The notes beneath the pieces are model-generated. The model made no database searches. It saw only the letters and a program-made list of their open reading frames with translations, and was not told the DNA's origin. Positions 34,252 to 42,893 of a stretch of DNA of 63,760 nucleotides are shown here, in pieces (position 1 is the stretch's first letter; the number at the start of each line of letters is the position of its first letter). Position numbers and translations under genes: made by a program. Source of the stretch: Pseudomonadota bacterium (GTDB lineage: Bacteria; Pseudomonadota; Alphaproteobacteria; Rhodobacterales; Rhodobacteraceae); the NCBI GenBank assembly GCA_963205235.1, contig CAUJIP010000078.1, forward strand, positions 1 to 63,760. The letters are read 5' to 3'.

Positions 34252-34305
34252 TCCCCCTGCCGGTTTGGCGGGCAGCATGCCACGCGCGCCCGGCTTCGTC
34301 ACCCG

Positions 34306-35163
34306 TCAGAGCGTGATCCGCAGACCATCCTGCCCGACATAGAGCGCGCCCTGCCAATGCGGCGCCACAGCCCGGTGCCAGTCGGCAGGCCCGAAGGCCG
34401 GGTCGTCGGATGGGATCAGGTGATGCAAGGCCAGCGCCTTGACCCCGGCCTCGGTCGCCGTCTGCGCCGCATCCGCGGCCATGGTGTGCGACCGCAGCCA
34501 GTGGTGCATCAGCCGGTCGTCGCCATTGCCGATCCGCTTCAACAGGGCCTCCAGCCCCTCGGCCAGCATCGCCTCATGCACCAAGAGGTCGGCCCCCTTG
34601 GCGAAGTCGGCCAGCGCGGGGTTGAAGGCGGTGTCGCCCGAGAAGACGACGCGCTTGCCGTTCGCGGCGAAGGAGAGGGACAGGCTTTCGACCAGCGGCG
34701 GATGGATCGACTGCATCGCCTGCACGGTCAGGCCACCCGTCTGCACGGTCTCACCCGCGCGCAGCGTCGTGAAGCTGACCAGTTCGCGCAGGTCGGGACG
34801 GCCTTCATCCTCGATCCGCGTGTCGATGTCTTCCACCATCGAGGCGATGAAGCCCTGCCAATAGCGCGGCAAGCCCGAGGGGCCGAAGACGCGGACCGGG
34901 GTTTTCAGCCCTGCGGTCCAGGCAGTGTGCAGCAAGGGGCCAAGTTCAAGGTAGTGGTCGGAATGCAGGTGCGTGATGAAGATCAGCGACAGGTCTTTCA
35001 GCGCCAGCCCCTGATCCACAAGCCCCCGCGTGACGCCAAGGCCGCAGTCGATGACGGCCATCTGACCGCCCAAGGACAGGACGGAGGAGGTCGGCATGGG
35101 CGATCCCTTGCGGATCGCGGGGCCGCCCTTGGTGCCCAGAAGGGCGACGAAATCCCCGCTCAA
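34306..35163 (-). CDS. Metallo-beta-lactamase-fold hydrolase (tRNase Z/arylsulfatase-like)
   Basis: A 285-residue MBL-fold protein with an intact THLHSDH metal motif, SGDTAFNP and the ALHHLIPSDD end, so two zinc ions are expected. The fold is of the RNase Z/arylsulfatase type; the substrate is unknown. The start codon appears to be TTG at 35163, which overlaps the stop of the upstream HDAC-like gene (TTGA). That suggests low-level, coupled translation. Confidence 0.85.
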   Translation of the reverse strand: MSGDFVALLGTKGGPAIRKGSPMPTSSVLSLGGQMAVIDCGLGVTRGLVDQGLALKDLSLIFITHLHSDHYLELGPLLHTAWTAGLKTPVRVFGPSGLPRYWQGFIASMVEDIDTRIEDEGRPDLRELVSFTTLRAGETVQTGGLTVQAMQSIHPPLVESLSLSFAANGKRVVFSGDTAFNPALADFAKGADLLVHEAMLAEGLEALLKRIGNGDDRLMHHWLRSHTMAADAAQTATEAGVKALALHHLIPSDDPAFGPADWHRAVAPHWQGALYVGQDGLRITL

Positions 35164-36278
35164 ATGGCACCCGCCAGACCGTAAGCCGTGGCCATGTCAC
35201 CCAAGCGCCGGTTTTCCAATGCCACGAACTCCTCTGGCGGCTGTTGCAGCAGGATGACGTCAAGGAAAGGGTCAACCACCTCGGTCGCCTCTCCCGACAG
35301 GGTTTCCATGATCGCATGACCGCAGAAGGGAACATAGGCTTCGGAATAGCCGCCCTCATGCACCATGACGAGCTTGCCGCCGCAAAGGTCATCTGCCGCC
35401 TGCATCAGGCGCTGGGTCATCGCGCGGTAGGTGCCGGAATGCGCCATCATCCGGGCCAAGGGGTCGAAGGGGTTGGCGTCCAGGCCCGAGGCCACCACGA
35501 TCAGCTCGGGCTGGAAGCGGTGCAGGGCAGGCAGGACGATCCGGTCCATCGCGGCAAGATAGCTGTCGTGTCCGCCACCGGGCAGCAGGGGAATGTTGAT
35601 GTTCGCGCCCGTCCCCTTGCCCTCACCGCGTTCGGCCACCCTCCCCAGATGCGTCGGGTAGCAGGCATTCTGGTGCAGCGAGATCGTCAGCACATCGGGC
35701 CGGTCCCAATAGATCGCCTGCGTGCCGTTGCCGTGATGCACGTCCCAGTCGATGACCGCGACCTTGGCCAAACCGTGGCGGGCCTTCATCTCCTCGATCG
35801 CGACGGGGATATTGGCCAGAAGGCAAAAGCCCATCGACATATGCGGCAGGCAGTGATGCCCGGGGGGCCGCGACAGGGAATAGGCGTTCTGCCAAGCGCC
35901 GGTCAGCACTTTGTCCATCGCGTGAATGGCAAGGCCGGTCGAGATCGTGGCGATGTCGAACCCGCCATGGCTGAAGGGCGATTCCTCGCCCAGATTGCCG
36001 CCCGATCCGCGTGAGAGGCGGCGGAAATCGGAGAGGTAAGTCTCGGGATGGATGCGGCGCAGGGCTTCATCCGTCGCGGGCGGGGCGCTTTCAAGAGCAA
36101 GCTTTCGCGACAGGCCCGAGGCGTCCATCAGGTTCTTGAACCGCCGTTTGGTTTCCGGGCTTTCGGCATGGCCACCGCCCGCCGCGGGCTGCACCCAGCC
36201 GCCCGGAGGCAGAAACAAGACCGCCTCACCCGTCGAGTGCCAAAGCGTGCGTTCGTCAAAGCAGAAGCCGGTGGTCAT
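35160..36278 (-). CDS. Histone deacetylase-family amidohydrolase (acetylpolyamine amidohydrolase-like)
   Basis: A 372-residue member of the arginase/deacetylase superfamily, class II HDAC-like. Zinc ligands are in VIDWDVHHGNGTQ (Asp, His) and ASGLDANPFDPLA (Asp), and the catalytic His pair in RPPGHHCLP. Bacterial relatives remove acetyl or other acyl groups from amines, including N-acetylputrescine. It overlaps the aminotransferase gene by ATGA. Its place among amine genes favours deacylation of an amine substrate. Confidence 0.85.
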   Translation of the reverse strand: MTTGFCFDERTLWHSTGEAVLFLPPGGWVQPAAGGGHAESPETKRRFKNLMDASGLSRKLALESAPPATDEALRRIHPETYLSDFRRLSRGSGGNLGEESPFSHGGFDIATISTGLAIHAMDKVLTGAWQNAYSLSRPPGHHCLPHMSMGFCLLANIPVAIEEMKARHGLAKVAVIDWDVHHGNGTQAIYWDRPDVLTISLHQNACYPTHLGRVAERGEGKGTGANINIPLLPGGGHDSYLAAMDRIVLPALHRFQPELIVVASGLDANPFDPLARMMAHSGTYRAMTQRLMQAADDLCGGKLVMVHEGGYSEAYVPFCGHAIMETLSGEATEVVDPFLDVILLQQPPEEFVALENRRLGDMATAYGLAGAI

Positions 36279-37627
36279 GCTGCCGCGAGCCCCGCATCCA
36301 GCGCCGAGAGGATGGTCTGCACATCGGCGCTGGTGATGACTAGGGGCGGCGACAGGATGATGTTCGGGCCGGACACCCGGACCATCGCGCCCTCACGGTA
36401 GGCGGTTTCCTGAACACGGGCGGTCACCGCCTTGTCAGCGGGTTTCTTCGCCTTGCGGTCCGCGACCAGCTCCATCGCGATCATCAGCCCATGCCCGCCG
36501 CGGACATCGCCGATCAGCGAGTGCTTTTCCATCAGCGCCCGCACGCCCGCGAACAGTTCAGCCCCCCGCGCGGCGGCGTTTTCGTTGACCTTCAGCCGCT
36601 TGGTTTCGGCAAGGCAGGCCAGCGCAGCCGCTGCACCGACCGGGTGACCGGAATAGGTGTAGCCATGGCCAATGGCGGCCTTGCCCGAGGTGTCGCTCTC
36701 AAACACTTGCGCCACGCCTTCGGCGATCATCACCGCGCCGAAGGGGAAGTAGGAATTGGTGATGGCCTTGGCAGTGCAGGCGAAGTCGGGCTTCACGCCC
36801 CAAAGGCGACTGCCGGTCCAGGCCCCGGTGCGGCCAAAGGCGGTGATCACTTCATCGGCGATGAGGAGGATACCGTTCTTCCGGCAGATCGCCTCGACCC
36901 CCGGCATGAAGGACGGATGCGGCGGGATGACGCCACCTGCGCCCAGCACGGGTTCCATGATGAAGGCGGCGATGGTGGCCGCACCCTGAAAGGCGATTTC
37001 ATCCTCCAATGCGGCAAGGCACAGCTTGGCCAGCTTTTCGGGATCGGTTTCGTTGAAGGGGTTGCGATAGGTATAGGGCGCGGGGATGTGGTGGCAGCCC
37101 GGAAGCAAGGGTTCATAGGCCGTGCGGAAGTTCGCATTGCCGTTCACCGAGGCGCCGCCGAAATGGGTGCCGTGATAGCCCTTCTTCAGGGACAGGAACT
37201 TGATCCGCCCCGGCTCGCCCTTGATCTTGTGATACTGCCGCGACAGGCGCAGCGCGGTTTCGACCGAGTCCGAGCCACCGCTGGTGAAGAAGGACCGCGT
37301 CAGCCCGTCAGGCTCGAAGAAGGCCCGCAGTTCCTCGGCCAGTTCGATCACCTTGTCGTTCGAGGTGCCGCGGAAGGTGGAATAATAGGGCAGCGCGTCC
37401 AGTTGGGCGGCGATGGCATCCTTTACCGGCTGGCAGGAATAGCCAAGATTTACGTTCCACAGCCCCCCCACGGCATCCACGACATTGTGCCCGTCAATGT
37501 CGGTGATCCGCACGCCTGCAGCCCCAGTCACGATCACCGGCGGCTGCGCCAGACTGTCGGCGGGCGCGGTCATCGGGTGCCAGATCGACCTTGCATTGTT
37601 GGCCTTCAGGAAATTCGCGTCTTTCAT
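36275..37627 (-). CDS. Class III aminotransferase (omega-amino acid/diamine type)
   Basis: A 450-residue PLP aminotransferase of the class III family. The ADEVITAFGRTG cofactor motif and the Schiff-base lysine in CTAKAITNSYFPFG are clear. FFTSGGSDSVETALRLSRQYH and the HGYTYSGHPVGAAAAL end match omega-amino acid:pyruvate and putrescine/GABA-type enzymes. It would remove an amino group at the end of a carbon chain such as GABA or 5-aminovalerate. The ATG at 37627 sits 16 bp after the IclR stop. Confidence 0.9.
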   Translation of the reverse strand: MKDANFLKANNARSIWHPMTAPADSLAQPPVIVTGAAGVRITDIDGHNVVDAVGGLWNVNLGYSCQPVKDAIAAQLDALPYYSTFRGTSNDKVIELAEELRAFFEPDGLTRSFFTSGGSDSVETALRLSRQYHKIKGEPGRIKFLSLKKGYHGTHFGGASVNGNANFRTAYEPLLPGCHHIPAPYTYRNPFNETDPEKLAKLCLAALEDEIAFQGAATIAAFIMEPVLGAGGVIPPHPSFMPGVEAICRKNGILLIADEVITAFGRTGAWTGSRLWGVKPDFACTAKAITNSYFPFGAVMIAEGVAQVFESDTSGKAAIGHGYTYSGHPVGAAAALACLAETKRLKVNENAAARGAELFAGVRALMEKHSLIGDVRGGHGLMIAMELVADRKAKKPADKAVTARVQETAYREGAMVRVSGPNIILSPPLVITSADVQTILSALDAGLAAA

Positions 37628-37643
37628 CGGTTTGGTCCTTTCG

Positions 37644-38429
37644 TCACGCCAGTGCGCGCCATTTGTCATCTATCGCGGGGGGCAGGGTGCCACCCCAAAG
37701 CTCGGTCAATTCTCGGCCCGCGCGGGTCAGGGCGGCCAGCGTCACGCGGGTCTGGTCAGGTGTCACGCGGCTGCGCGGGCTGGCCACGGCCAGGCCGCCC
37801 GAACAGGCGCCCGCACTGTCGAACAGGGGCACCGCAAAGGAATGCACTTCGGCCTCATAGCCCCCGGCGCTTTCGGCATAGCCAAGGGCTGCGATGTCGC
37901 GCAGGCGTTGGGCAAGCTTGGCGGGATCGGTTTCCGTATTCGCGGTGCGCGACAGCAGCGGTTTCTGCAACTCGGCCGTCTGGTTCGCGCCGTCCAGATG
38001 GGCCAGCACCGCCATGCCAGAGGATGTGGCATGGAACGGCAGCACATGCACGTCATCCATGATGACCTTGGTCCCGAAAGCCCCGGAATAGGCATGCGCA
38101 ATCGACCGCAACTGCCCGCAGGAAAGCACCGACACATGCGCGGTTTCACCCGTGACGCGGGCCAGTTCCTGCAGCACCGGCATCGCGGCCTCACGCATCG
38201 GGACATGCGCCTCGCGCAATGCGGAAAGCCGCAGGACCGCGGGCCCCAGCCGGTATTCCCGCGCGGCGCCGACCTGTTCGACCAGCCCGTGATTCTGCAG
38301 TTCGGACATCAGTCGGTAGCAGGTGGCCTTGTTCACATCCGACAGGCGCGCCAGTTCCGACAGGCCGATCTGGGGCCGCCCTCGGGTAAAGAGGTCCAGC
38401 AATTCCAGCGCTTTGGAGACCGTGCCCAT
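37644..38429 (-). CDS. IclR-family transcriptional regulator
   Basis: A 261-residue regulator: winged helix at the N-terminus (TVSKALELLDLFTRGRPQIGLSELARLSDVNKATCYRLMSELQNHGLVEQ) and an IclR effector domain with GYAESAGGYEAEVHSFAVPLFD. It is divergent from the permease, and two inverted repeats in between are likely binding sites. It is the first gene of the operon IclR-aminotransferase-HDAC-MBL-GntR. Confidence 0.93.
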   Translation of the reverse strand: MGTVSKALELLDLFTRGRPQIGLSELARLSDVNKATCYRLMSELQNHGLVEQVGAAREYRLGPAVLRLSALREAHVPMREAAMPVLQELARVTGETAHVSVLSCGQLRSIAHAYSGAFGTKVIMDDVHVLPFHATSSGMAVLAHLDGANQTAELQKPLLSRTANTETDPAKLAQRLRDIAALGYAESAGGYEAEVHSFAVPLFDSAGACSGGLAVASPRSRVTPDQTRVTLAALTRAGRELTELWGGTLPPAIDDKWRALA

Positions 38430-38493
38430 CTGTCGACCTGATTCTTCTGATCACGGCGGTTTACTTGGCAGTTCCGCCGTGCCTTCATTTCAG

Positions 38494-38545
38494 TTGACAG
38501 AAACCTGCGGGGTCTGTCAAATTGATTTTGAACCGTCGGTTCGAA
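38494..38545. promoter_or_regulatory. Two inverted repeats between iclR-type and permease genes
   Basis: TTGACAGA (38494-38501) and TCTGTCAA (38513-38520) are perfect 8-bp arms 11 bp apart, and the TTGACA can serve as -35 (then TCAAAT at 38517-38522 as a weak -10). Seven bp further, TTTGAACC (38527-38534) and GGTTCGAA (38538-38545) pair at 7 of 8 positions around GTC. These are good IclR operator candidates for controlling the permease operon and iclR. Confidence 0.55.
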
Positions 38546-38641
38546 TAATAAACCATCTACGACGGGCGGGCTACGCCTGCGCCAACCGGAACCAAAGGGA
38601 AGGGAAGACGCGAATGACGCATCCTTATGCACTCGGGGGAC

Positions 38642-40081
38642 ATGATGTCTGATATGGGAACCCCATCGAAAGCCTTGCGCAAGGACGCCCTTGGCGTCGG
38701 CGCGATCACCTTCATGGTCGTCTCGGCCGCGGCACCCCTGACGGGTGCGGGCGGCGGCATTCCGCCCTCGATGCTTCTGGGCAACGGCGCGGGTATCGCC
38801 GGGGCCTTCGCCATCGTGACCCTGATCCTTCTGGCCTTCTCGGTCGGCTATGTCGCCATGGCGCGGCATGTGAAGAACGCGGGCGCCTTCTATGCCTTTA
38901 CCGCGCAGGGCCTTGGCGGCCATCTGGGCGGCGGCGCGGCGATGGTCGCGATCCTGTCCTACAACGCGATGCAGATCGGCCTTCTGGGCCTGCTGGGTGC
39001 GGTCGCCTCGGGCACCTTCGCCGGCTTCGGGCTGGAGCTTCCGTGGTACGTCTGGTCCTACATCGCCATCGCGCTGGTCGCGGTGCTGGGTTATCGGCAG
39101 GTCGACCTGTCGGCCAAGGTTCTGGTTGTCCTGGTGGCGCTGGAGTTCCTGATCGTCGTCGCACTGAACGCGGTGATCCTGGTCAAGGGCGGGGCCGCGG
39201 GTCTGAACGCGGTGCCGTTCCAGCCGTCGCAGATCTTCAGCGGGACCTATTCCATCGCCTTCCTGTTCTGCTTCGCGGGCTTCATCGGCTTTGAAGCCAC
39301 CACGATCTATTCGGAAGAGGCGCGGAACCCCTCGGTCACCGTTCCCAAGGCGACCTACCTTGCCGTTCTGGCCATCGGCATCTTCTACACCATCACCGCT
39401 TGGCTGATGACCATGGGGATCGGTGTCGACAACCTGATGCCGACGCTGCAGGGCCTGCCCGATCCGTCCGCCTTCCTGTTCATCCTGGCCGATACCTATC
39501 TGGGCGCGACCGCTTCGATGATCATGGGCGTGCTGTTCATGACCTCGATCTTCGCCGCCGTGCTGGCCTTCCACAATGCCGTCGCCCGCTACAAGTTCGT
39601 GGCTGGCCGCGAAGGCATCCTGCCCGACCGCGTGGGCACCACCCATGCGCAGCACCTGTCGCCGCATATCGGCTCGATCATCCAGACCGTCCTTGCACTG
39701 GCCGTGGTGTCGCTGTTCGTCGCCCAGGGGCTGGACCCGGTGTTCAACCTGTTCGTCTGGCTGACGCAGCTTGGCACGCTGGGGCTTCTGGGCCTGATGG
39801 CGCTGACCTCCTTCGCTGTCATCGCCTACTTCTCGCGCGATGCGCAGGGGGAAAGCGCACTGTCCACCAAGATCCTGCCCGCAATCTCGGGCCTGATCAT
39901 GGCGGCGCTGTTCGCCAAGATCTTCATGGACTTCGGTGCCCTGACCGGGGCTGCGGGAAACCTGTCGTGGATCCTGCCCGGCCTGACCATCGTAGCGCTG
40001 GTGATCGGCATTGCGCTTGCCGCCATGCTGAAAGGCCGCGATCCGGGCCGTTTTGCCGATCTGGGCAAGAACAAGCTCTGA
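38642..40081 (+). CDS. APC-superfamily amino acid/amine permease
   Basis: A 479-residue transporter with about 12 hydrophobic helices. The first helix reads GVGAITFMVVSAAAPLTGAGGGIPPS, as in the amino acid-polyamine-organocation superfamily, and the ARNPSVTVPKATYLAV loop follows helix 6. PuuP-like permeases are in this family, which suggests uptake of the amine handled by this region. Start at 38642 with CGGGGGA upstream. A GC-rich intrinsic terminator follows 15 bp after the stop. Confidence 0.88.
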   Translation: MMSDMGTPSKALRKDALGVGAITFMVVSAAAPLTGAGGGIPPSMLLGNGAGIAGAFAIVTLILLAFSVGYVAMARHVKNAGAFYAFTAQGLGGHLGGGAAMVAILSYNAMQIGLLGLLGAVASGTFAGFGLELPWYVWSYIAIALVAVLGYRQVDLSAKVLVVLVALEFLIVVALNAVILVKGGAAGLNAVPFQPSQIFSGTYSIAFLFCFAGFIGFEATTIYSEEARNPSVTVPKATYLAVLAIGIFYTITAWLMTMGIGVDNLMPTLQGLPDPSAFLFILADTYLGATASMIMGVLFMTSIFAAVLAFHNAVARYKFVAGREGILPDRVGTTHAQHLSPHIGSIIQTVLALAVVSLFVAQGLDPVFNLFVWLTQLGTLGLLGLMALTSFAVIAYFSRDAQGESALSTKILPAISGLIMAALFAKIFMDFGALTGAAGNLSWILPGLTIVALVIGIALAAMLKGRDPGRFADLGKNKL

Positions 40082-40096
40082 TCCTTTGTCAAACCG

Positions 40097-40124
40097 GGGC
40101 GGCCTGTAATGGGCCGCCCTTTTT
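40097..40124 (+). terminator. Intrinsic terminator after the permease gene
   Basis: GGGCGGCC (40097-40104) and GGCCGCCC (40112-40119) form a perfect 8-bp stem with a 7-nt loop followed by TTTTT (40120-40124). It lies between the permease stop and the aldehyde dehydrogenase start, so part of the transcripts should end here. Confidence 0.85.
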
Positions 40125-40144
40125 CATGCCAATTGGAAACGACC

Positions 40145-41632
40145 ATGGCCCTGACCCAAGCCGATATCGACACGCTCGCCCGGACACCCGTTCCCGCGCA
40201 GAAACTGCTGATCGACGGTCAGTGGCGTGATGGCCAGGGCGGCGAGACGCCAGTCCTGTCGCCCATCGACGGCTCGGTCCTGACGACGCTGTCAGCCGCC
40301 AGCGCAGCCGATGTGGCCAGCGCCACCGCCGCCGCCCGCACCGCGTTCGAGGATGGCCGCTGGTCGCGCATGGCCCCTGCCGGTCGCAAGGCCGTTTTGC
40401 ACCGCCTTGCCGACCTGATCGAGAAACATGCCGTTGAACTGGCCGTCCTTGGCGTTCGCGACAACGGGACCGAGATTTCGATGGCGCTGAAGGCCGAACC
40501 CGGCAGCGCGGCGCAGACGTTCCGCTATTACGCGGAAGCCATCGACAAGATTTACGGCGAAATCGCCCCCACCGCGCCGAATGTGCTTGGCCTGATCCAC
40601 CGCGAACCCGTGGGGGTGGTGGGCGCTATCGTGCCGTGGAACTTCCCCCTGATGATCGGGTCGTGGAAGATTGCGCCCGCCTTGGCGACCGGCAATTCGG
40701 TCGTGCTGAAGCCGGCCGAGACGGCTTCCCTTTCCCTCCTCCGCCTTGCCGCGCTGGCGCTGGAGGCGGGCGTGCCGCCCGGTGTCTTCAACGTCGTGAC
40801 CGGCCCCGGACGGGTGACGGGCGAGGCGCTGGCGCTGTCGCCAGACGTCGATGTCATGGTCTTCACCGGGTCCGGCGCGACGGGCCGCAGGCTGTTGCAA
40901 TACTCGGCGCAATCGAACCTGAAGCGCTGCTATCTGGAACTGGGCGGCAAGTCCCCGAACATCGTCTTCGCCGATGCCCCCGACCTGTCCGCTGCCGCCA
41001 TGGCCGCCGCGACCGCGATCTTTCGCAATGCCGGGCAGGTCTGCGTGGCGGGCTCGCGGTTGCTGGTGCAGGCGTCCGTCCACGACGCCTTTGTCGCCGA
41101 ACTCGCAGCCGCCACGCGCAAGCTGACCCCCGGCAACCCGCTGCACCTGGACACCCAGGTCGGCGCGGTGAACTCGCTGACCCAGCTTGAAGGCAACCTT
41201 GGCTTTGTCGCCGACGCCACCCGCGAGGGCGGCGAGGTGGTCACCGGCGGCAGTCGTGCCTTGCAGGAGACCGGCGGTTACTACATGGACCCGACCATCG
41301 TCACCGGCGTCCGGCCCGAACATCGCCTCTACCGCGAAGAGGTCTTCGGCCCGGTCCTTGCCGTCACCCCGTTTGAGGAAGAGGCCGACGCCCTGCGCCT
41401 TGCCAATGCCAGCGACTTCGGCCTTGCCGCGGGCGTCTGGACCGCGAACCTTTCGCGCGCCCACCGGATGATCCGGGGCATCCGGTCGGGTGTCGTCCAC
41501 GTCAACACCTATGGCGGGTCAGATGTCACCGTGCCCCTGTCGGGGATGAAGCAATCCGGCAACGGGGCCGACAAGTCCCTGCATGCGCTGGAGAAGTACA
41601 CCGATCTCAAGACCGCATGGATCCAGCTATGA
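40145..41632 (+). CDS. NAD(P)-dependent aldehyde dehydrogenase
   Basis: A 495-residue aldehyde dehydrogenase. It has GAIVPWNFPLMIGSWKIAPALATGN, the FTGSGATGRR cofactor loop, the catalytic base in LELGGKSPNIV and the nucleophile Cys in NAGQVCVAGSR. PuuC and related gamma-glutamyl-aminoaldehyde dehydrogenases have this form. In this region it would oxidise an aminoaldehyde. The ATG at 40145 is close behind a terminator, and the stop overlaps the next gene (ATGA). Confidence 0.9.
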   Translation: MALTQADIDTLARTPVPAQKLLIDGQWRDGQGGETPVLSPIDGSVLTTLSAASAADVASATAAARTAFEDGRWSRMAPAGRKAVLHRLADLIEKHAVELAVLGVRDNGTEISMALKAEPGSAAQTFRYYAEAIDKIYGEIAPTAPNVLGLIHREPVGVVGAIVPWNFPLMIGSWKIAPALATGNSVVLKPAETASLSLLRLAALALEAGVPPGVFNVVTGPGRVTGEALALSPDVDVMVFTGSGATGRRLLQYSAQSNLKRCYLELGGKSPNIVFADAPDLSAAAMAAATAIFRNAGQVCVAGSRLLVQASVHDAFVAELAAATRKLTPGNPLHLDTQVGAVNSLTQLEGNLGFVADATREGGEVVTGGSRALQETGGYYMDPTIVTGVRPEHRLYREEVFGPVLAVTPFEEEADALRLANASDFGLAAGVWTANLSRAHRMIRGIRSGVVHVNTYGGSDVTVPLSGMKQSGNGADKSLHALEKYTDLKTAWIQL

Positions 41633-42864
41633 CCACCATCCTTGTCGTCGGCACCTATGACACCAAGGACGACGAACTTTCCTATCTCTGCGGCGTCATC
41701 CGCGCGCAGGGGGGGCAGGTGCTGTCGATGGACGTGTCGGTCCTTGGCAACCCCAAGGCGGCCACCGACATTTCCAAGCACCAGGTCGCGGAAGCCGCAG
41801 GGTCGTCGATAGACGCCGCCATCGCGTCCGAGGATGAGAATTTCGCCATGCAGGTCATGGCGCGGGGCTCGGCCACGCTGGCACAGCAGTTGCACCGCGC
41901 AGGCAAATTCGACGGGGTGATCGTGCTGGGCGGGTCGATGGGTACCGACCTTGCGCTTGACCTCTGCTCGGCCCTGCCCCTGGGCGTGCCGAAATACATC
42001 GTCTCGACCGTCAGCTTCTCGCCGATGCTGCCGCCCGAACGCATTGCCGCCGATGTGCAGATGATCCTGTGGGCGGGCGGGCTTTACGGGTTGAACTCGA
42101 TTTGCAAGGCCTCGCTTTCGCAGGCCGCCGGGGCCGTTTTGGGTGCGGCCCGCGCGGTGGAACCCCCGAAACGCGACCGCCCGCTGATCGGGATGACCAG
42201 CTTCGGCAAGACGGTCTTGCGCTATATGGTCAGCCTGAAACCGGCGTTGGAGGCACGGGGGTTCGAAGTCGCGGTCTTCCACGCCACCGGCATGGGCGGG
42301 CGGGCTTTTGAATCGCTGGCGGCTGAGGGCGCCTTTGCCGCCGTGCTGGACTTTGCGCCGCAAGAGGTGGGCAACCATCTGTTCGGCTCGGCCATCAGCG
42401 CGGGTGGCGACCGGATGACCAGCGCCGGGGCAAGGGGCATTCCGCAGATCGTTTCCATCGGGTGCTATGACCTTGTCGATCTGGTCGGCTGGCAACCCAA
42501 ACCCACGCATCTTGAAGGCCTGCCAGACCACGCCCACAACCGCCTTCTCTCGTCGGTCGTGCTGGACGCCGAAGGCCGCCGCAAGGTCGCGCGAACGATC
42601 ATGGACAAGCTGGCCGGGGCCAAGGGTGAAACCGTCTTCATCCTGCCCACCATGGGCGGCAACGAATGGGACCGCGAAGGCGGCCCCCTGCACGACGCCG
42701 ACGCGCTGGCTGCTTTTGTCACGGAAATCCGCAAGGCCTGCCCGCCGAATGTCCGGTTGGTGGACCTTGACGCCCATATCAACGACGCCGCTTTCAGTGA
42801 TGCCGCATTGAACATCATCGACGGCTGGATCGCCAAGGGCACGATTTCTTCGAAGACATCGTAA
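41629..42864 (+). CDS. Tm-1-like (UPF0261) protein
   Basis: A 411-residue protein related to the bacterial homologues of the tomato Tm-1 resistance protein. The N-terminal part (ILVVGTYDTKDDELSYLCGVIRAQG, VLGGSMGTDLAL) is the ATP-binding Tm-1-like domain. The C-terminal part, with PTMGGNEWDREGGPLHD, resembles TIM-barrel fold enzymes. Its function in bacteria is unsettled. It is translationally coupled to the aldehyde dehydrogenase, so it should serve the same pathway. The last residues (GTISSKTS) are encoded by a palindromic repeat and are probably an accidental tail. Confidence 0.85.
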   Translation: MTTILVVGTYDTKDDELSYLCGVIRAQGGQVLSMDVSVLGNPKAATDISKHQVAEAAGSSIDAAIASEDENFAMQVMARGSATLAQQLHRAGKFDGVIVLGGSMGTDLALDLCSALPLGVPKYIVSTVSFSPMLPPERIAADVQMILWAGGLYGLNSICKASLSQAAGAVLGAARAVEPPKRDRPLIGMTSFGKTVLRYMVSLKPALEARGFEVAVFHATGMGGRAFESLAAEGAFAAVLDFAPQEVGNHLFGSAISAGGDRMTSAGARGIPQIVSIGCYDLVDLVGWQPKPTHLEGLPDHAHNRLLSSVVLDAEGRRKVARTIMDKLAGAKGETVFILPTMGGNEWDREGGPLHDADALAAFVTEIRKACPPNVRLVDLDAHINDAAFSDAALNIIDGWIAKGTISSKTS

Positions 42865-42884
42865 CGAAGCCTGCAAAGGCTTCG
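42841..42884. repeat. Two palindromes at the 3' end of the Tm-1-like gene
   Basis: A near-perfect 22-bp palindrome (42841-42862, ACGATTTCTTC with one mismatch in its complement) and a 20-bp one, CGAAGCCT/AGGCTTCG around GCAA (42865-42884), follow each other. The first covers the end of the coding sequence and the first base of its TAA stop. Both have relatives in 33474-33562. They separate the convergent Tm-1-like and MarR genes and could act as a two-way terminator. Confidence 0.65.
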
Positions 42885-42893
42885 GCAACGCAT

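Noticed and set aside
38538-38548. GGTTCGAATAA as a tRNA T-loop
   Set aside because: No cloverleaf can be formed around it. It is part of the inverted repeat before the permease.
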